Shown: positions 1-10,838 of the stretch, piece after piece
Position numbering within the stretch: the stretch's first letter is position 1
Layout of the letters: every line of letters starts with the position of its first letter
Assembly (NCBI GenBank): GCA_000310025.1
Contig: FN649751.1
Coordinates: 239,403 to 303,402, forward strand
From: Ectocarpus siliculosus
Lineage: Eukaryota > Sar > Phaeophyceae > Ectocarpales > Ectocarpaceae
Direction: 5' to 3'
Length of the DNA: 64,000 nucleotides
Notes under the pieces: model-generated
The model's database searches: none
Told to the model about the DNA's origin: nothing
Seen by the model: only the letters and a program-made list of their open reading frames with translations
Made by a program: the position numbers and the translations under genes

Positions 1-1248
1 GATGGACGCCGCCGCCGAAGGTCTTTTCCGCGAGCACTTTCCTTGGCTTCTTGACCTCTGGGTACAGGTCAAGTCCCTTGCCCCCACCCGTTGTTTATAG
101 CGACATCGTGGGCTTCGCTGGTGGATGTCCAAGCTAGAGTCAGCAAAGGAAAGGGGTCAACGAACGAAGCGTCGAACTTCACCTTGGCCCGGTTCGCCAG
201 TTGGGCGCCACAACTGAAGGCGTGGATAAATCATAAGGATATCCAGAAGGTGGCACGGACGAGTGGTAGAAACACCAAACGAACCAGGCATGAGCTGTGC
301 GGCATCATCAACCAAGTGGATGAGGTGCGTCTCGGCTATAACTAATTGAAAATCTCCCATGAGAGCCATAGTAGGTGTACACAAGTCATAACAATGATTT
401 GAGGCGTAATTATCTAGCGCCCGAATTCCTCCGCCCAAGAAGCTAGACCGAGTGCCCTGAGTGTGTGCAGCCAACGGCACCGGGGTGCTCCCCCAGACCC
501 GTGTCTCTTGTTGGGGGAACAAGCCACCCACTATTGTCGTCCGTACGTTTTTTGTAGGCTTCGGCTGGCGTCACATTCAGTCGTTTGTATCTTGTTTGGT
601 GTTCAACTGCAGTACACCCCCTTCACCAACTGTCAACCCGTACACCCTCTTCGCCGCGTGCCCCGGCTGTTGCTTCTGTCCCTTATTGATCACCAGGAGC
701 TCTACGGCGTTTTTGTGCGGAAGAAGAAGGAGGCGAACTTGATCAAGTTGTCGTATCCCGACAATAAGACCCGCGTCACCAAACCACGGGCGAAAGTGCT
801 ATATTACATCAGCGGGTGGTTGCTCAGCAAGGACTGGGCGCACGTGAGACGGCAAAAGATCGAGGAGAGGGAGTGGGTGTCCTTTGTAGATCTCAACAAG
901 TCTGCTTCCGAGGGAGCTGCGGTAGAGAAGGATAAGGAACTGGAGCATTTAGTAGGTGAAGTGAAGAGGAGGAACGACGAAATCAACGGTGCTGGACTCC
1001 TGTTTGCCACGAAAGCGTTTTTTGAGTTCACATATGCTTCGGAGATCGGGTACTTCCATATCCTTTCTAAGCCCTTTCTGTTAGGAGCATATCTCGTAGG
1101 CCTTCCGGGTGACATGTTGCGGGTGGTCAGCGAAGCGACCGAGATCAGGGATGCGTGGGCTGAGTGCTGCCCACCCTCCTCGGGAAGCGTGAATTTTGAG
1201 TGGGATTCCAAGGTCGCTCATGAGGTTTTCCTTCGCATAAGGACATAA
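1..1248 (+). pseudogene. C-terminal remnant of a P-element/THAP9-like transposase
   Basis: Two coding-looking stretches lie on the plus strand. About 120-325 reads through KRTRHELCGIINQVDE and then meets a GTGCGT donor. About 700-1,248 contains VLYYISGWLLSK, then a charged stretch, then GAGLLFATKAFFEFTYASEI and a stop. A hydrophobic YxxG block followed by GxL...FF...E is the usual layout near the C-terminus of P-element-like transposases, where a second half of the RNase-H-like fold is closed. No catalytic Asp is seen here, and no full ORF joins the two stretches. The left end is cut by the window. The family call rests on weak motifs and on the stronger transposase-like gene 1.2 kb away in opposite orientation. 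It could be an unrelated repeat-encoded protein. Confidence 0.35.
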
Positions 1249-1966
1249 CTGGGGGAAGGGCGTGATTTGGAGGGAGGGGTGAGGCGGGGGTAATTCGCGC
1301 TTTCTATTTCCGTTCCCGTTCATTCTTATTTTTTCATGGGTGTGGGAAGGGAAGCACGTTATAATAAGCAACCCCGACCACACAGGTACTCGGGAGGGAC
1401 GAAATAATTTCGTGTGCCTTCTTCAAGTCGCATGTGGGACAAACTTCCTTTGTTCCTGACTTGATGTTCTACGTGGTCGTTGTGCATGATCGTGTCGCAA
1501 CGGCTAGGGTACCCGGCCGCAAATCTGGATTCCCCCACGGGCCCCCTGTGTTTACTCGACTTTGCGTACCCTCCCCGAAAGTATCCGGTATTGGGAAAAC
1601 GGATGTCGAGGTGTGGAGGGAAATGTTTTTTTGCTCACCCGTTGGAATGTTTGGGGCTGAGGGTGTTCCGCACCATGACATTGGCCCGCATCACAGCAAA
1701 GAAAAAAAAAAGTCGATGGCTAAGCAACGCACAAGTTCCACGAAAGATAAGCAGTAGTTATTACCCAACCACAATGTCGCCAAATATTCGCGGACAGGAG
1801 CCTGCGGGAACAAGAAGTTGACACGACCACATTCGGGATATGACAAATGATCCACACAGATCTTCCGACGTATTCGTGTAACTTAAACCATGCATCAACG
1901 AATCTAATATAATCTGCGCTGCTTCTCGTGGCTTGTCTCCCCCACGACGCAACATGAGGTTTAAAT

Positions 1967-2154
1967 ACACCTCTCATGGCGTTGTCTTCGTGGCCGTCGC
2001 TGTTCCGAGACACGCACACACACATTAGAAATAGAAAGGCAAAAAAATGTCAAACGCACCACACCTCTAATGGCGTTTTCTTGGTGGCCATCGCCGTTCC
2101 GAGACACGCACAAACACACTCGAATTAGAAAGGCAAACAAATCTCAAACGCACG
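1967..2154. repeat. 94-bp tandem duplication
   Basis: Copy one (1967-2060) and copy two (2061-2154) are about 85-90% alike by eye, both containing GTTCCGAGACACGCAC. The sequence is non-coding and lies between the two transposase fragments. Confidence 0.85.
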
Positions 2155-2170
2155 CGAAACAAAACGTAAC

Positions 2171-2330
2171 GAGGGAAAAAAGCGTGGGCCCGCGACATTC
2201 CATAAACCTTGAACCGGCGACCACCGTTATCCACAACAATAAAGAACTATGAGGGAAGAACGCGTGGGCCCACGACATTCTATAAACCTTCAACTACCGA
2301 CCACCATTTTCCATTTAACCCATCTACAAC
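2171..2330. repeat. 80-bp tandem duplication
   Basis: Copies at 2171-2250 and 2251-2330 share GAGGGAA, GCGTGGGCCC and CGACATTC followed by ATAAACCTT in the same order. It sits directly after the 94-bp tandem and suggests local slippage or decayed element sub-terminal repeats. Confidence 0.8.
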
Positions 2331-2429
2331 ACACGCCGTAACCTCTACTTCCTGGACGCCTTCGGTTTGGTTTGGTACGGAGTCGTCTTGGGGTCGCTCA
2401 CGGGGGCGTTACGTTGGTGGAACACTCAC

Positions 2430-4590
2430 TGCTCGGAAGCCCCGTCGCATACGGTGGCAACTACGTCGAACCCTTTGTCTCGGTGTGCTATCGACAGGAA
2501 CCGCATGGTCCTCGTGAGCATCCGTTGGATGTAGTCAGTGCTGAGAGACCGCACAGCCTCCCGCCACACGACGAACTTGTACTCAGGGTTGCCCAGACTA
2601 ACGAAGAACTCTACGTTGAAGGTACGTTGTTTCGAGCGTCGCAGTGGTGCCGAGGTAAGGGGGTGAGGAGAAGACGTCATGTCAGTGTAGGGGAGGGGGG
2701 CGTGTCAACAACAAGGTCTGTTTGATGTTTCGGCGTGGAACACGGTGTGCATGTTGTGCACGTGGAAATTCCGGCGACAAAGACCTGCACCTTAACTCCA
2801 AGCCCGATCACCAGAGAGATGTCCACTGCAATCTGGCCGACATTTGTTTTCAAGGGAACTATGAAGCACATACCTCCACGTACTGGGTCGCCAGTATCTT
2901 GCCCAATTGCTTGCCCAAACCTCCGTCTTCATCCACCTTGCCTTGATATACGGGGTTGAAGAACGTCGCCTCGTCCACCAACCCCGTGAGTCTTCCTTCC
3001 TTCGGGGCGAAGTCGAGCCCGTTCTTGCTGAGATGCGTCAAATCCCAGCTCAGAACACCGGTGAGGTCCGCCTTATCCGCATCTTGCTCGGCGGCCAGCC
3101 TGCCATACTTCTGTCATGACAGAACATAACCCATGACAGAACATAACCCATCAAAAAATAAAATAAAGGAAAACGTTCTGGCATTAAATACACAAGACTG
3201 GGATTTTTTCGAGGTATGCCATCTGCCGTGCAAGTATACATAGACTCGCTCGGGGGCACCAATAGCTCCGACGGCATCTAAACCTCCAGACTTCACCAGA
3301 ACATACGTAAGAGGGCCCGCGGCGGTATTGGGACACAATTCAATGCTACAATTATCCGACAAAACCTTACCTGGAAAAACATGGCTTCAAACACACTGTG
3401 ATGTACGCAATCAGTGGCGGTATGACTGCAAGCTGTGGACGCCCACTGCACTCTAGACATGAAAAAGGCCCAACTACAAATGCCACAAGCACGACTTTGT
3501 ATATGCAGTCACATCCCACCCTTTCCATGACGTGTAGGCGAAGAGCCTTGAGGCATCCACCAAAGCAAGCACAAAGCACCGTAACCCCCAACCCTAAACA
3601 TCATTCGTACCCTGATGTTGTCGACGAGCACTCCCGTCCTCGGAGGTGCGGCCTGTGCTTGCAGCTGCTGAACGCGCCTAGGACTGGGCAAATGGATGAA
3701 GTTCCTCAGCATGTTGTATCCCGCCGATCCAGCCACCCCGTGCATGTAGATGGCGATTCGCAGTGTCGCCGGGTGAAATCGAAACCCTTTCGAACTCGCC
3801 ATCCTGGTGTTCCATCGGAGTTGGTCCTGCAGCGAACCCAACGTGCAACACCATCAAGTCGTCGTTTAAGTGACGACCACTTCTCCATTATCATCGCTGT
3901 GCAGTAAATTTAGTGGTCAGGCGATGAAATCGCCTACCTCCATGGTCAGTCGCCACCTTCAAAAACGTGTTACACCGTTCACAACAGGAGACCGACACTG
4001 CATTCTGCCCGCACTTCCGCCCGTTCAAAATAATCCGAGGAACGCCAACACACCTCGAAGATTGCTCGTTGTGCGCTGTCCTCCGGAAGTTTCTTCTCGA
4101 AAATCGTCCTAGATTCCGGGTCCAGCAGCAACTCATGAAGAGCCGCTCCTTGCTGATCGTTGATCCTCTCGCTTTCCTTCCGCGCTGCAAGGACCCGGTC
4201 TTGTAGTCGGATCTTCCCCTCCTTCTGGGACTTCACCTCCATCGCCAAGGCGTGCATCTTCTGATCCTATTCAATTGGGCAACAAGTAAGGGGGCGGGGA
4301 GTCGACGGAATGTAATCGTGGGCGAGCATTTACATCAGCAGAGGTGGAAAGCGTACAGTAAAACACGTGTACCATACATATAGGCGCTGCAGCAGAATGC
4401 TAACGTATCTTCTGTACGGTGCTCAGGCTCTCGTTCTTCGTGTTGGGGTGTGGGTCCGACTTAACAGTCTGGGGCAATCTCTTCTGAACCGATTTGCGAA
4501 AAAACTCTTTACACTCGCCACACCGAGCAACACCTCCCGATCCGCCGTGGTTGCTGGCCAGCCCCCCACACGCCTTGGACCATAGCACAG
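2430..4590 (-). CDS. P-element/THAP9-like transposase, N-terminal and catalytic region, multi-exon
   Basis: Several minus-strand exons with plausible GT-AG borders read in order. About 4590-4418 has a CxxC pair (ARCGECKEFFRKSVQ). Then come 4260-4054, 3826-3613 with GYNMLRNFIHLPSPRRVQ, 3345 to about 3225, and about 3075-2874 with SWDLTHLSKNGLDF and RLTGLVDEA. The last, about 2650-2430, has KGFDVVATVCDGASE followed by a GTGAGT donor. In P-element and THAP9-like transposases an xYxxLR...LPxxR block precedes a first catalytic Asp (D-E/x-M-x-I-x-x-G-L) and then a VVxxVCD motif. All three appear here in that order and spacing. No continuation is seen below 2430 on this strand, so the gene is probably truncated. 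Terminal inverted repeats were not identified. The first exon and start codon are uncertain. Confidence 0.6.
3115..3148. repeat. 17-bp direct repeat, two copies
   Basis: CATGACAGAACATAACC occurs twice without a gap, inside what looks like an intron of the transposase-like gene. Confidence 0.9.
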
Positions 4591-4599
4591 CCTTGTCCG

Positions 4600-7150
4600 C
4601 TACCCGGACCAAAACGCCAGAAACACCCTTAGTTCCCGCCAGGCACCCTGCAACGGCAGCGCGTTCCCACCGGCCCTCACCTCCGAACGACAAATCGGCA
4701 GATGCCTCTAGAGTACGCTGCGTTTGGCGGACGAGACTATGGAAGCCGCCTGCGACCTCGGCGGTCACACTACTATCATCTTATGCAGTCTTGCGTACTT
4801 TTGATCACTCGCTCTTTTTTCATATTCAAATTTGATCGGAGACATGAGACGTGTTGCCCTGCCGACCACCCGCTACGTGATCGTGAACGTTTCTGTCTGG
4901 AAGATTTGACTTTGCTCGACACACACTGGACGGATTCAGACGCGTATTGTTGTCCTAAACAGATCAGGAGGTGAAGATATGCCTAGCCGGAGAATAGATG
5001 GGGCATTCACAACAACGTGGAGAGCATCAGTTGCTGGCACGGAGGGTATGTCGAATGGTGGGTGCCTTTCCCTGGTTCCCACAGGTAGTTGCACATCGGG
5101 TTATGGGCTCACCGGTGACAAATTTGGATGAAACCTTGGCCTCCACCCTTGCCTGTGACGGTCCCGAGACTCCCAAGGCAGTTCCACGCCTCCACGAGGC
5201 AGATGCAGCGAGGTACCGTGTGTCGAAGAGAGTGTGATAGTGTGTCCGCCTTGCTGACGCAAAACGTCCCCTTTTGACGCACAAGCCTTCATATTATTGT
5301 ACTCCCGGCTTGCAGCTCGCGTGCGGCGAAACCTCAAGTTTCATTCCAAGCTTCGCTATATATTGTCATCTTCCATAGCGCTTCGACCCATGTTTATGGT
5401 CGCCAAATCTTTGAAAAAAGTCTTCAAATGTTGTCAAACATTTGCGCGCGAATATCTGCCAGAGGAACATTTGAGTACCGTTTTTATGGGCAACAAAATC
5501 TTTATCGTGTGGTTTTCTTTTTTATTTTTCTTAATATGACACAACGAATCCATCTCTATCATAGAAAAGAGTCTGAGACAGATTAGCAATGAATTCATAG
5601 CGTCAGAAAGTACCTGTATGTCTACGGTTTCCCAGACAGCATATAGGGACATCTCCCCTGCGGGTAACAGGCTCAACAAGACAGTTTGGTAGCTGTCTTG
5701 TGTGTCTCATATATGTTATTATGTTGGGAAGGTGCAGAAGAAATGTGTTAGGTACTGGTCGGGCGTTTTGTGTGTGGCACCCTTTTAGTCGTAGGGCATG
5801 CAATCTCCCTCAGTTTTCAAACGTATTTTCAATGTGGTACGCGTATGTACCGAGTTTGTATATTAATATGTGCGGATACATTTCGGATCATGTGCGGACA
5901 CACGGGAGTGGTCTCACCATTTTTTATTACTTTTTTGTGTAATTTCGTGTTGTTTGGTGTGCAAGTGGCGCGGGAGAACATTCTTTCATCATTGCCTCCT
6001 GACGTGGTCGCCGATAGAGAGAGGCGTGTGGTTGAGGTTTCATCACCGACATGTGGGTGTGTGTTAAATGCAGTGGGTATGGTTACCTATCTCGCCCGTG
6101 TGTAGGCAGAAGGTATAGCTACCTCTCCCATTAGTAGGCAGCGTGGACCACAAGTAAAGACAGGGTCTATCATTTCATGTATGTTACATCATTTGCATTT
6201 GGCATGAGAGGAATAAGAGGTTGTTCAAATTTATAAGCAATTTTGACGGTGCATGGGCACGGGGAGTACTCCCTGTGTCCGTGTTGTACCCAGGTCTTGT
6301 CGCATCATCAGTTGTCGCATCAGTTGGCAGCATGTGTCATGGACAGGTAGACGTGGAATGGCGGCGACAGGTGAAGCGCGGCGACAGGTGAAGGCAGCTG
6401 CAGTATGTTGTGCATGGTGGCATGTTGGGCTTGTACATAGCGTAGTCCATCCTTCGACCACACACAAAGGAGTTTGTTCGTACCTGTGGGGATTTTTCGG
6501 AGTCCTGGGTCAGCCAAAAAGCAGCAGCAAGGAGCAAACGCAGTGCAGTATGCTACTACAGCTTTGCAGTCCGTCCTCCTCAAGTCCTATCGGAGATGAT
6601 TAGTATCGCACAACGGCTGGATCCGAAATGCCGGCTAGCTCCGCAATCCAAGAGAGGTGGGTTGGCTGAGCTAAAAACGGAATGACTGCATGCGTGCTCC
6701 TCTCAGCAGATAGATGTGGCTGGCTGGCTCTTTGAAGTGCAGATTTCTGGTTCAGCGGAATTTGTCGGAATTCCCAATTTTTCCGTTGCCACCTGGGTGT
6801 ATGGGAGTTTTTCATGAAAGGTGCACAGAAATCGATTATCCTAATTGCAAGGGACACGTTTCATTTTCAGTGTTCCCCCTTGCGGTTTCGACGGTCAAAT
6901 ATGCGGTTGCCCACAGATTTTCGCATCGCTATAAGCTATCAAGCTCCTAATGAAGTATGTGTGTGCAGGTTTGGTAGCGCAAGAAGCAAATTAAACGGGA
7001 AGTTTTACGGCATTAATTTCATACCAGCGTGCTTATTGATCATATAGACATTACACAAAAAAACAACATTTCAGGGATTGCTGAACAAAAGAATGAAACA
7101 CTTCCGAATAAAGCGAAACATAATCAAAACAAAAACAACACATGATAGCA
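4600..7150. other. Non-coding stretch, nothing recognised
   Basis: No ORF here shows domain motifs or exon-like borders. The only notable content is a short dispersed repeat near 5,361 that recurs near 9,340. AT-rich runs at 5,820-5,950 and 7,040-7,150 look intergenic. Confidence 0.6.
5361..5413 (+). repeat. Dispersed repeat copy A
   Basis: TATTGTCATCTTCCATAG, then GACCCATGTTTATGGTC and GCCAAATCTTTG. The same blocks recur at 9301-9369, but there the second block is reverse-complemented and precedes the first. The two copies are therefore rearranged relative to each other, as expected for ends of an old DNA element. Confidence 0.75.
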
Positions 7151-7161
7151 CGTGAGCAAAT

Positions 7162-7830
7162 CTAACAAGAAGTCCTTCGTATCTTTTCATCCACCAAAAA
7201 CTTATGTTGTCGGTCAATGGTCGTCTGTTGCACCAACTCCAACTCTCCGTGTACTATCCTGTACCCCGGTCCTTCAAGTTCTGCTTTGGCTAACCTAATA
7301 TAGCATGCCTTACATGTGATACAAATGCAGTTGGCCGCTTTGTCGACTCTCGTAAACACCACCTTCTTGTGCAATTGGTGAAAGGATGTCCTAGCTACAG
7401 CAATATCTAATGTGGTTCGTAAGAGGCTTAGGAGAACTTCCCCCTTGTCCGCGTCAGTCACTGCTGTTTGTTCTATCGCGTCGTACAAAGCATCTTCCCA
7501 GTCCTCAGTATCACCGCGTGGTACTTTGAGTTCATGACAGAAGTCGCCAACGTACGATTCTATGGCATCTATGAGCGATTAAAAGAAAGACTAGTCATTC
7601 AAGGCCTCCGCATTTTCTGCTCTAAAACCAGTTTGCAGGTTTAGCACAGCTGCAGCGTTGGCATCGTATGCACCAGCAGGAATATTCTTCCCTCTGTCTT
7701 TTGCAGTGGCTAACCAGATGTCTCGTCTTCTCCACGGCGAGTAGCATATTGTGGGTGGTTGCTTTCCGACGCCTGTTTCGATCGCTCGTAAACCAAGCGC
7801 ATTTACCCGACCTTGGTGTTCGGGTCCCAT
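7162..7830 (-). pseudogene. Reverse-transcriptase-like retroelement fragment
   Basis: Minus-strand reading from 7830 to 7591 (ending AENAEALND) and from about 7570 to 7162 looks protein-coding; an in-frame gap with stops lies near 7,570-7,590. The second part contains VVFTRVDKAANCICI then CKACYIRLAKAEL. A DKAxN...CKxxY block preceding the fingers of a reverse transcriptase is known from several non-LTR and Penelope-like element proteins. That is the basis of the call and it is weak. No palm YxDD motif is present, so at most an N-terminal piece survives. Alternative: an unrelated lineage-specific gene with an intron at 7,570-7,590. Confidence 0.35.
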
Positions 7831-8224
7831 GTGTGATTTGGTCGAGGTCTTTTTCTACCTCTACCTCGATGTTTTCCCCATGGCATTGGTTTCAGTATCA
7901 TCGTCGATAATAAAATCTTGGTACAAGTTGACTTCACCGAGTGAAGTACCAGTAGCCTTCCTCGCACACAGAGTCCAGGCGGTGGTCCAGTAGATGTGTA
8001 TTTGTCCGTGATGTGTTTAGCAAAGGTAGTACGAGCAAAGGGAGGAGGGGGAGGGGTTGGGGGGGGGGGTTGGGGAATGGTAAAGAAGTTCATATGGTGT
8101 AAAGTGTTCCAATTGTGTGTGTCCTGCTGAGTTCGGCATTCTTTGGGCAGAATAGTGATGTAGTACTAATAATATGTAGTTATAACATGAGGATATTCCT
8201 AGTCGGACACACGAAATGCATCGC

Positions 8225-9120
8225 ACGTGCGGCGGGAATCGTGGTCTACTGCTACCAAACGATTTGTGACAGACAAACCACAAATGCGTCATGGAAACTA
8301 AATGTAACGAGCTCGCAAAGGGCTCCCCACAACCCTTGATGCACTGAGCTGATGCTGTCCCCGCCAATATGTGACGATAGCGCTCCCGGCGTGCGAGAAA
8401 AAACTGTTCTCGGCGTCAAAAAGAGACCAAAACGTGCGTCAGCGCTTCCCAACAGCAAAAAGTCGGCCGCTTGAGAGGACACGTGAGTACAAAACTATCC
8501 AGCTCTCGTCCTCTAGACCATCGATTCATGTTTTGTCTTCTTGGATGTCTTCTCCATCAACGACTCTCATCCGGTTGTGCGTGGGTTGGCAGTGGCCGCG
8601 CTCAGCCGGCAGGGAGGCACATCGTTGTGCGCGCAGAGTTGTGGACACAACGTTTTTTCGGTCTATTTTTTCACTTGAATATAGAGGTCATGTTCCTCCG
8701 TCCCAAAAAAGACTTTTTCAACACATCGAGTTCACAGCGACGCGCCTCCCTGCCTGTTGAGTACGTCCACTGCTGAACCACGCACATCCGGATGAGAGCC
8801 GTTAATGGAGAAGACACCCAAGAAAACAAAACATGAATCGATGGTCTAGAGGAAGAGAGCTGGATAGTTTTGTACTCACCTCTCCTCTCAAGCAGCCGAC
8901 TTTTTGCCGTTCGGAGACACAAACCGCGCGTTCTCCATGCCCTCCAAACCACCCCTGTCTGTTTGTTTTTTTGTGTACGCTTGACGAGCTCCCGCCATGT
9001 ATCAGCCGGCAAAACATTGACACGGTGACTCTAGGGTTGTCCGGATCCCTCTATGAGCTTGCTTCGTTGAGTGTGCGCTACGCAGTGGTTGGTGTTTAGG
9101 ACGGAAGGGGCGGTCGTCTA
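8225..9120. repeat. Long imperfect inverted repeat (foldback)
   Basis: The core arms are about 8,455-8,620 and 8,745-8,915. Reading inward, both contain AAAAAGTCGG, GCTTGAGAGG, GTGAGTACAAAACTATCCAG, CTCTAGACCATCGATTCATG and CTCTCATCCGG, with roughly 85-90% identity. Similarity fades outward to about 8,225 and 9,120. A unique spacer of about 120 bp separates the arms. No ORF is convincing; ORFs in the arms mirror each other. Confidence 0.85.
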
Positions 9121-9161
9121 CTAATCCCGCCGCTCTTGGGAAACATTTTCGCGACCTGCCC

Positions 9162-9234
9162 CATTTCAAAATGTTCGAGAATATTTTGTCAAACGAGCGG
9201 CTTTTGCCATTTCAAAATGTTTGAGAATATTTTG
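9162..9234 (+). repeat. Direct repeat, 46-bp spacing
   Basis: CATTTCAAAATGTT(C/T)GAGAA and the following TATTTTG occur at 9162 and 9208, just outside the LTR element. Part of the repeat-rich sequence the element landed in. Confidence 0.85.
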
Positions 9235-9300
9235 CCGAAGATTTTCTCCCACAAACAGTGAAACATGATCTTTGTCCGCAAAGGTTTGAAAATATGAAAT

Positions 9301-9369
9301 ATAAACATTTTGGCAAAGATTTGGCGACCATAAACATGGGTCTTCGCTTTATATTGTCATCTTCCATAG
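9301..9369 (+). repeat. Dispersed repeat copy B
   Basis: Carries CAAAGATTTGGCGACC and ATAAACATGGGTC (reverse complement of the block at 5,388-5,413) followed by TTATATTGTCATCTTCCATAG in direct orientation. See copy A at 5361. Confidence 0.75.
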
Positions 9370-9431
9370 TTTTAGGCCTGCACGACTGAAAAAAAAAGGT
9401 AATAACGCCGAATAATACTTCCAACGGGAAA

Positions 9432-9752
9432 TGTGACGAGATGTGACGATCTCTGACGCGGGTTTAGTGTGGAGCTAGTCCGACCACTGTGTGCAGGTTG
9501 GAGCCGCTTCGCTTCTTCGGTCTGTTTCCTTCCTTATCCTTCCTTTCTCTCTCAGTCGCTCGCTATCGCTCACTCCCAGGCAAGACACTGAGCAAGGTGG
9601 AACGCTTGCACTCGCTTGCTACTGCTAGTAACCATTGTACTGCTACCTGCCTAAAGTCGGAATGCTGGGAACCTGGGCAGGTGGTCGGGATATTCCTGAA
9701 AGATATACCCGCCCAGATGGTATCTTAGTCCAAGGGTCCAAATACCACAACA
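9432..9752 (-). repeat. 3' LTR of the gypsy element
   Basis: Identical to 16628-16948 except C/T near its left-hand (element 5') terminus (CCACAACA here, CCATAACA there). A purine-rich tract, AGGGTGGG on the minus strand (9757-9764), lies 4 nt from the LTR and is the only candidate polypurine tract; it is short. Confidence 0.97.
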
Positions 9753-10838
9753 CTAGCCCACCCTGAGGGGACATATACGCAGAGGCTAGAACCTGAAGAG
9801 GGGGAAATAACAATTCATCTGAGGCATCTACTCTAGACTCGAGGATACGGAGCCTCACAAACCTCTCCCACACCTCTACGTGGATTTCAAGAGAGCTACG
9901 CTCTCGGCTAGCAAAAGGGGAGAATTGAAATAGGAGAAAGCTGGGGCAAGCAGCGTGCAGGCTGACAGTGGCTATGAAAGCTGAGCAAACAAGTGCGGAA
10001 AACGTCCAAAGATAGAAGCAGGGGCAGAGCTACATAAGCAAGCAGATAAAGAGAGAAGAAAAGGCCGGGGGGTCTATCGATTGCGAGGGGGTCACGAAGA
10101 ACGAACGGTTGTGACGCCAGGATAGTTCCGGATACGCAAGAAAAGCACAAGAAAAATGCTCAAATTAATACAAAAGCAGAAGAAGCAAAAATAGTCAGAG
10201 ACAGCGGCGCAGCGGGAGCGGGCTATAAAGCGAGAGCCAGTAAGTACGGTGCTCCGCGCGCGGTCCAATAAAATGGGGGGGGCGACAAACAGGCGGCGGT
10301 TGTCGGAGTGGACGCTGAAATATAAAAAATGGAAATATAGTGGACCAGGCCCAAGATCAATATCACTCGAAAGCTCAAAACGGGGGTGTCGATGTCGTAG
10401 GCTACGGGGGTCGACAGTAGCAGACACGAGCTGCGGGGGAGCAACAATAGTACGTGCTCGCAGGAGCTCAAAAGGTGGCGGAAGAAAAACACGGTACGGC
10501 TACAGAGGAAAAGTAGGCAGCATGGTCGAGCGCCAAACACAAGAGCGTAGGCCAAAACTTATCACGCCAGCAGACGGCTGTAAGAGCGAGGTGTTTGGGT
10601 GGCAACGGCGTCCAAAATAGAAATAAGGCTATAGCGTCAGATGCGCAAGAAGTAACACAAGAACAAACAATCACAAAAAACGATACAAAAAACAAATACA
10701 AGGTACAAACCAGCGCCAGGGTCGTAACCAGCCAGGGGCAGATTGCACCATGGTGGAAAGAGCTGCTGACATGGCGAGGGAATGTATGCAAACAAGAAGA
10801 CAAGAACAGGCGGTCGCCGGTGTCCCAACAAGGTATTT

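Noticed and set aside
463-720. N-terminal half of the 261-codon ORF at 463-1248
   Set aside because: The first 85 codons have no coding character; only the part after about 700 looks like protein, so the ORF start is not taken as a gene start.
9489-9728. 79-codon ORF, repeated at 16685-16924
   Set aside because: It lies wholly inside the LTR and is duplicated only because the LTR is; on the antisense strand of the element and without motifs.
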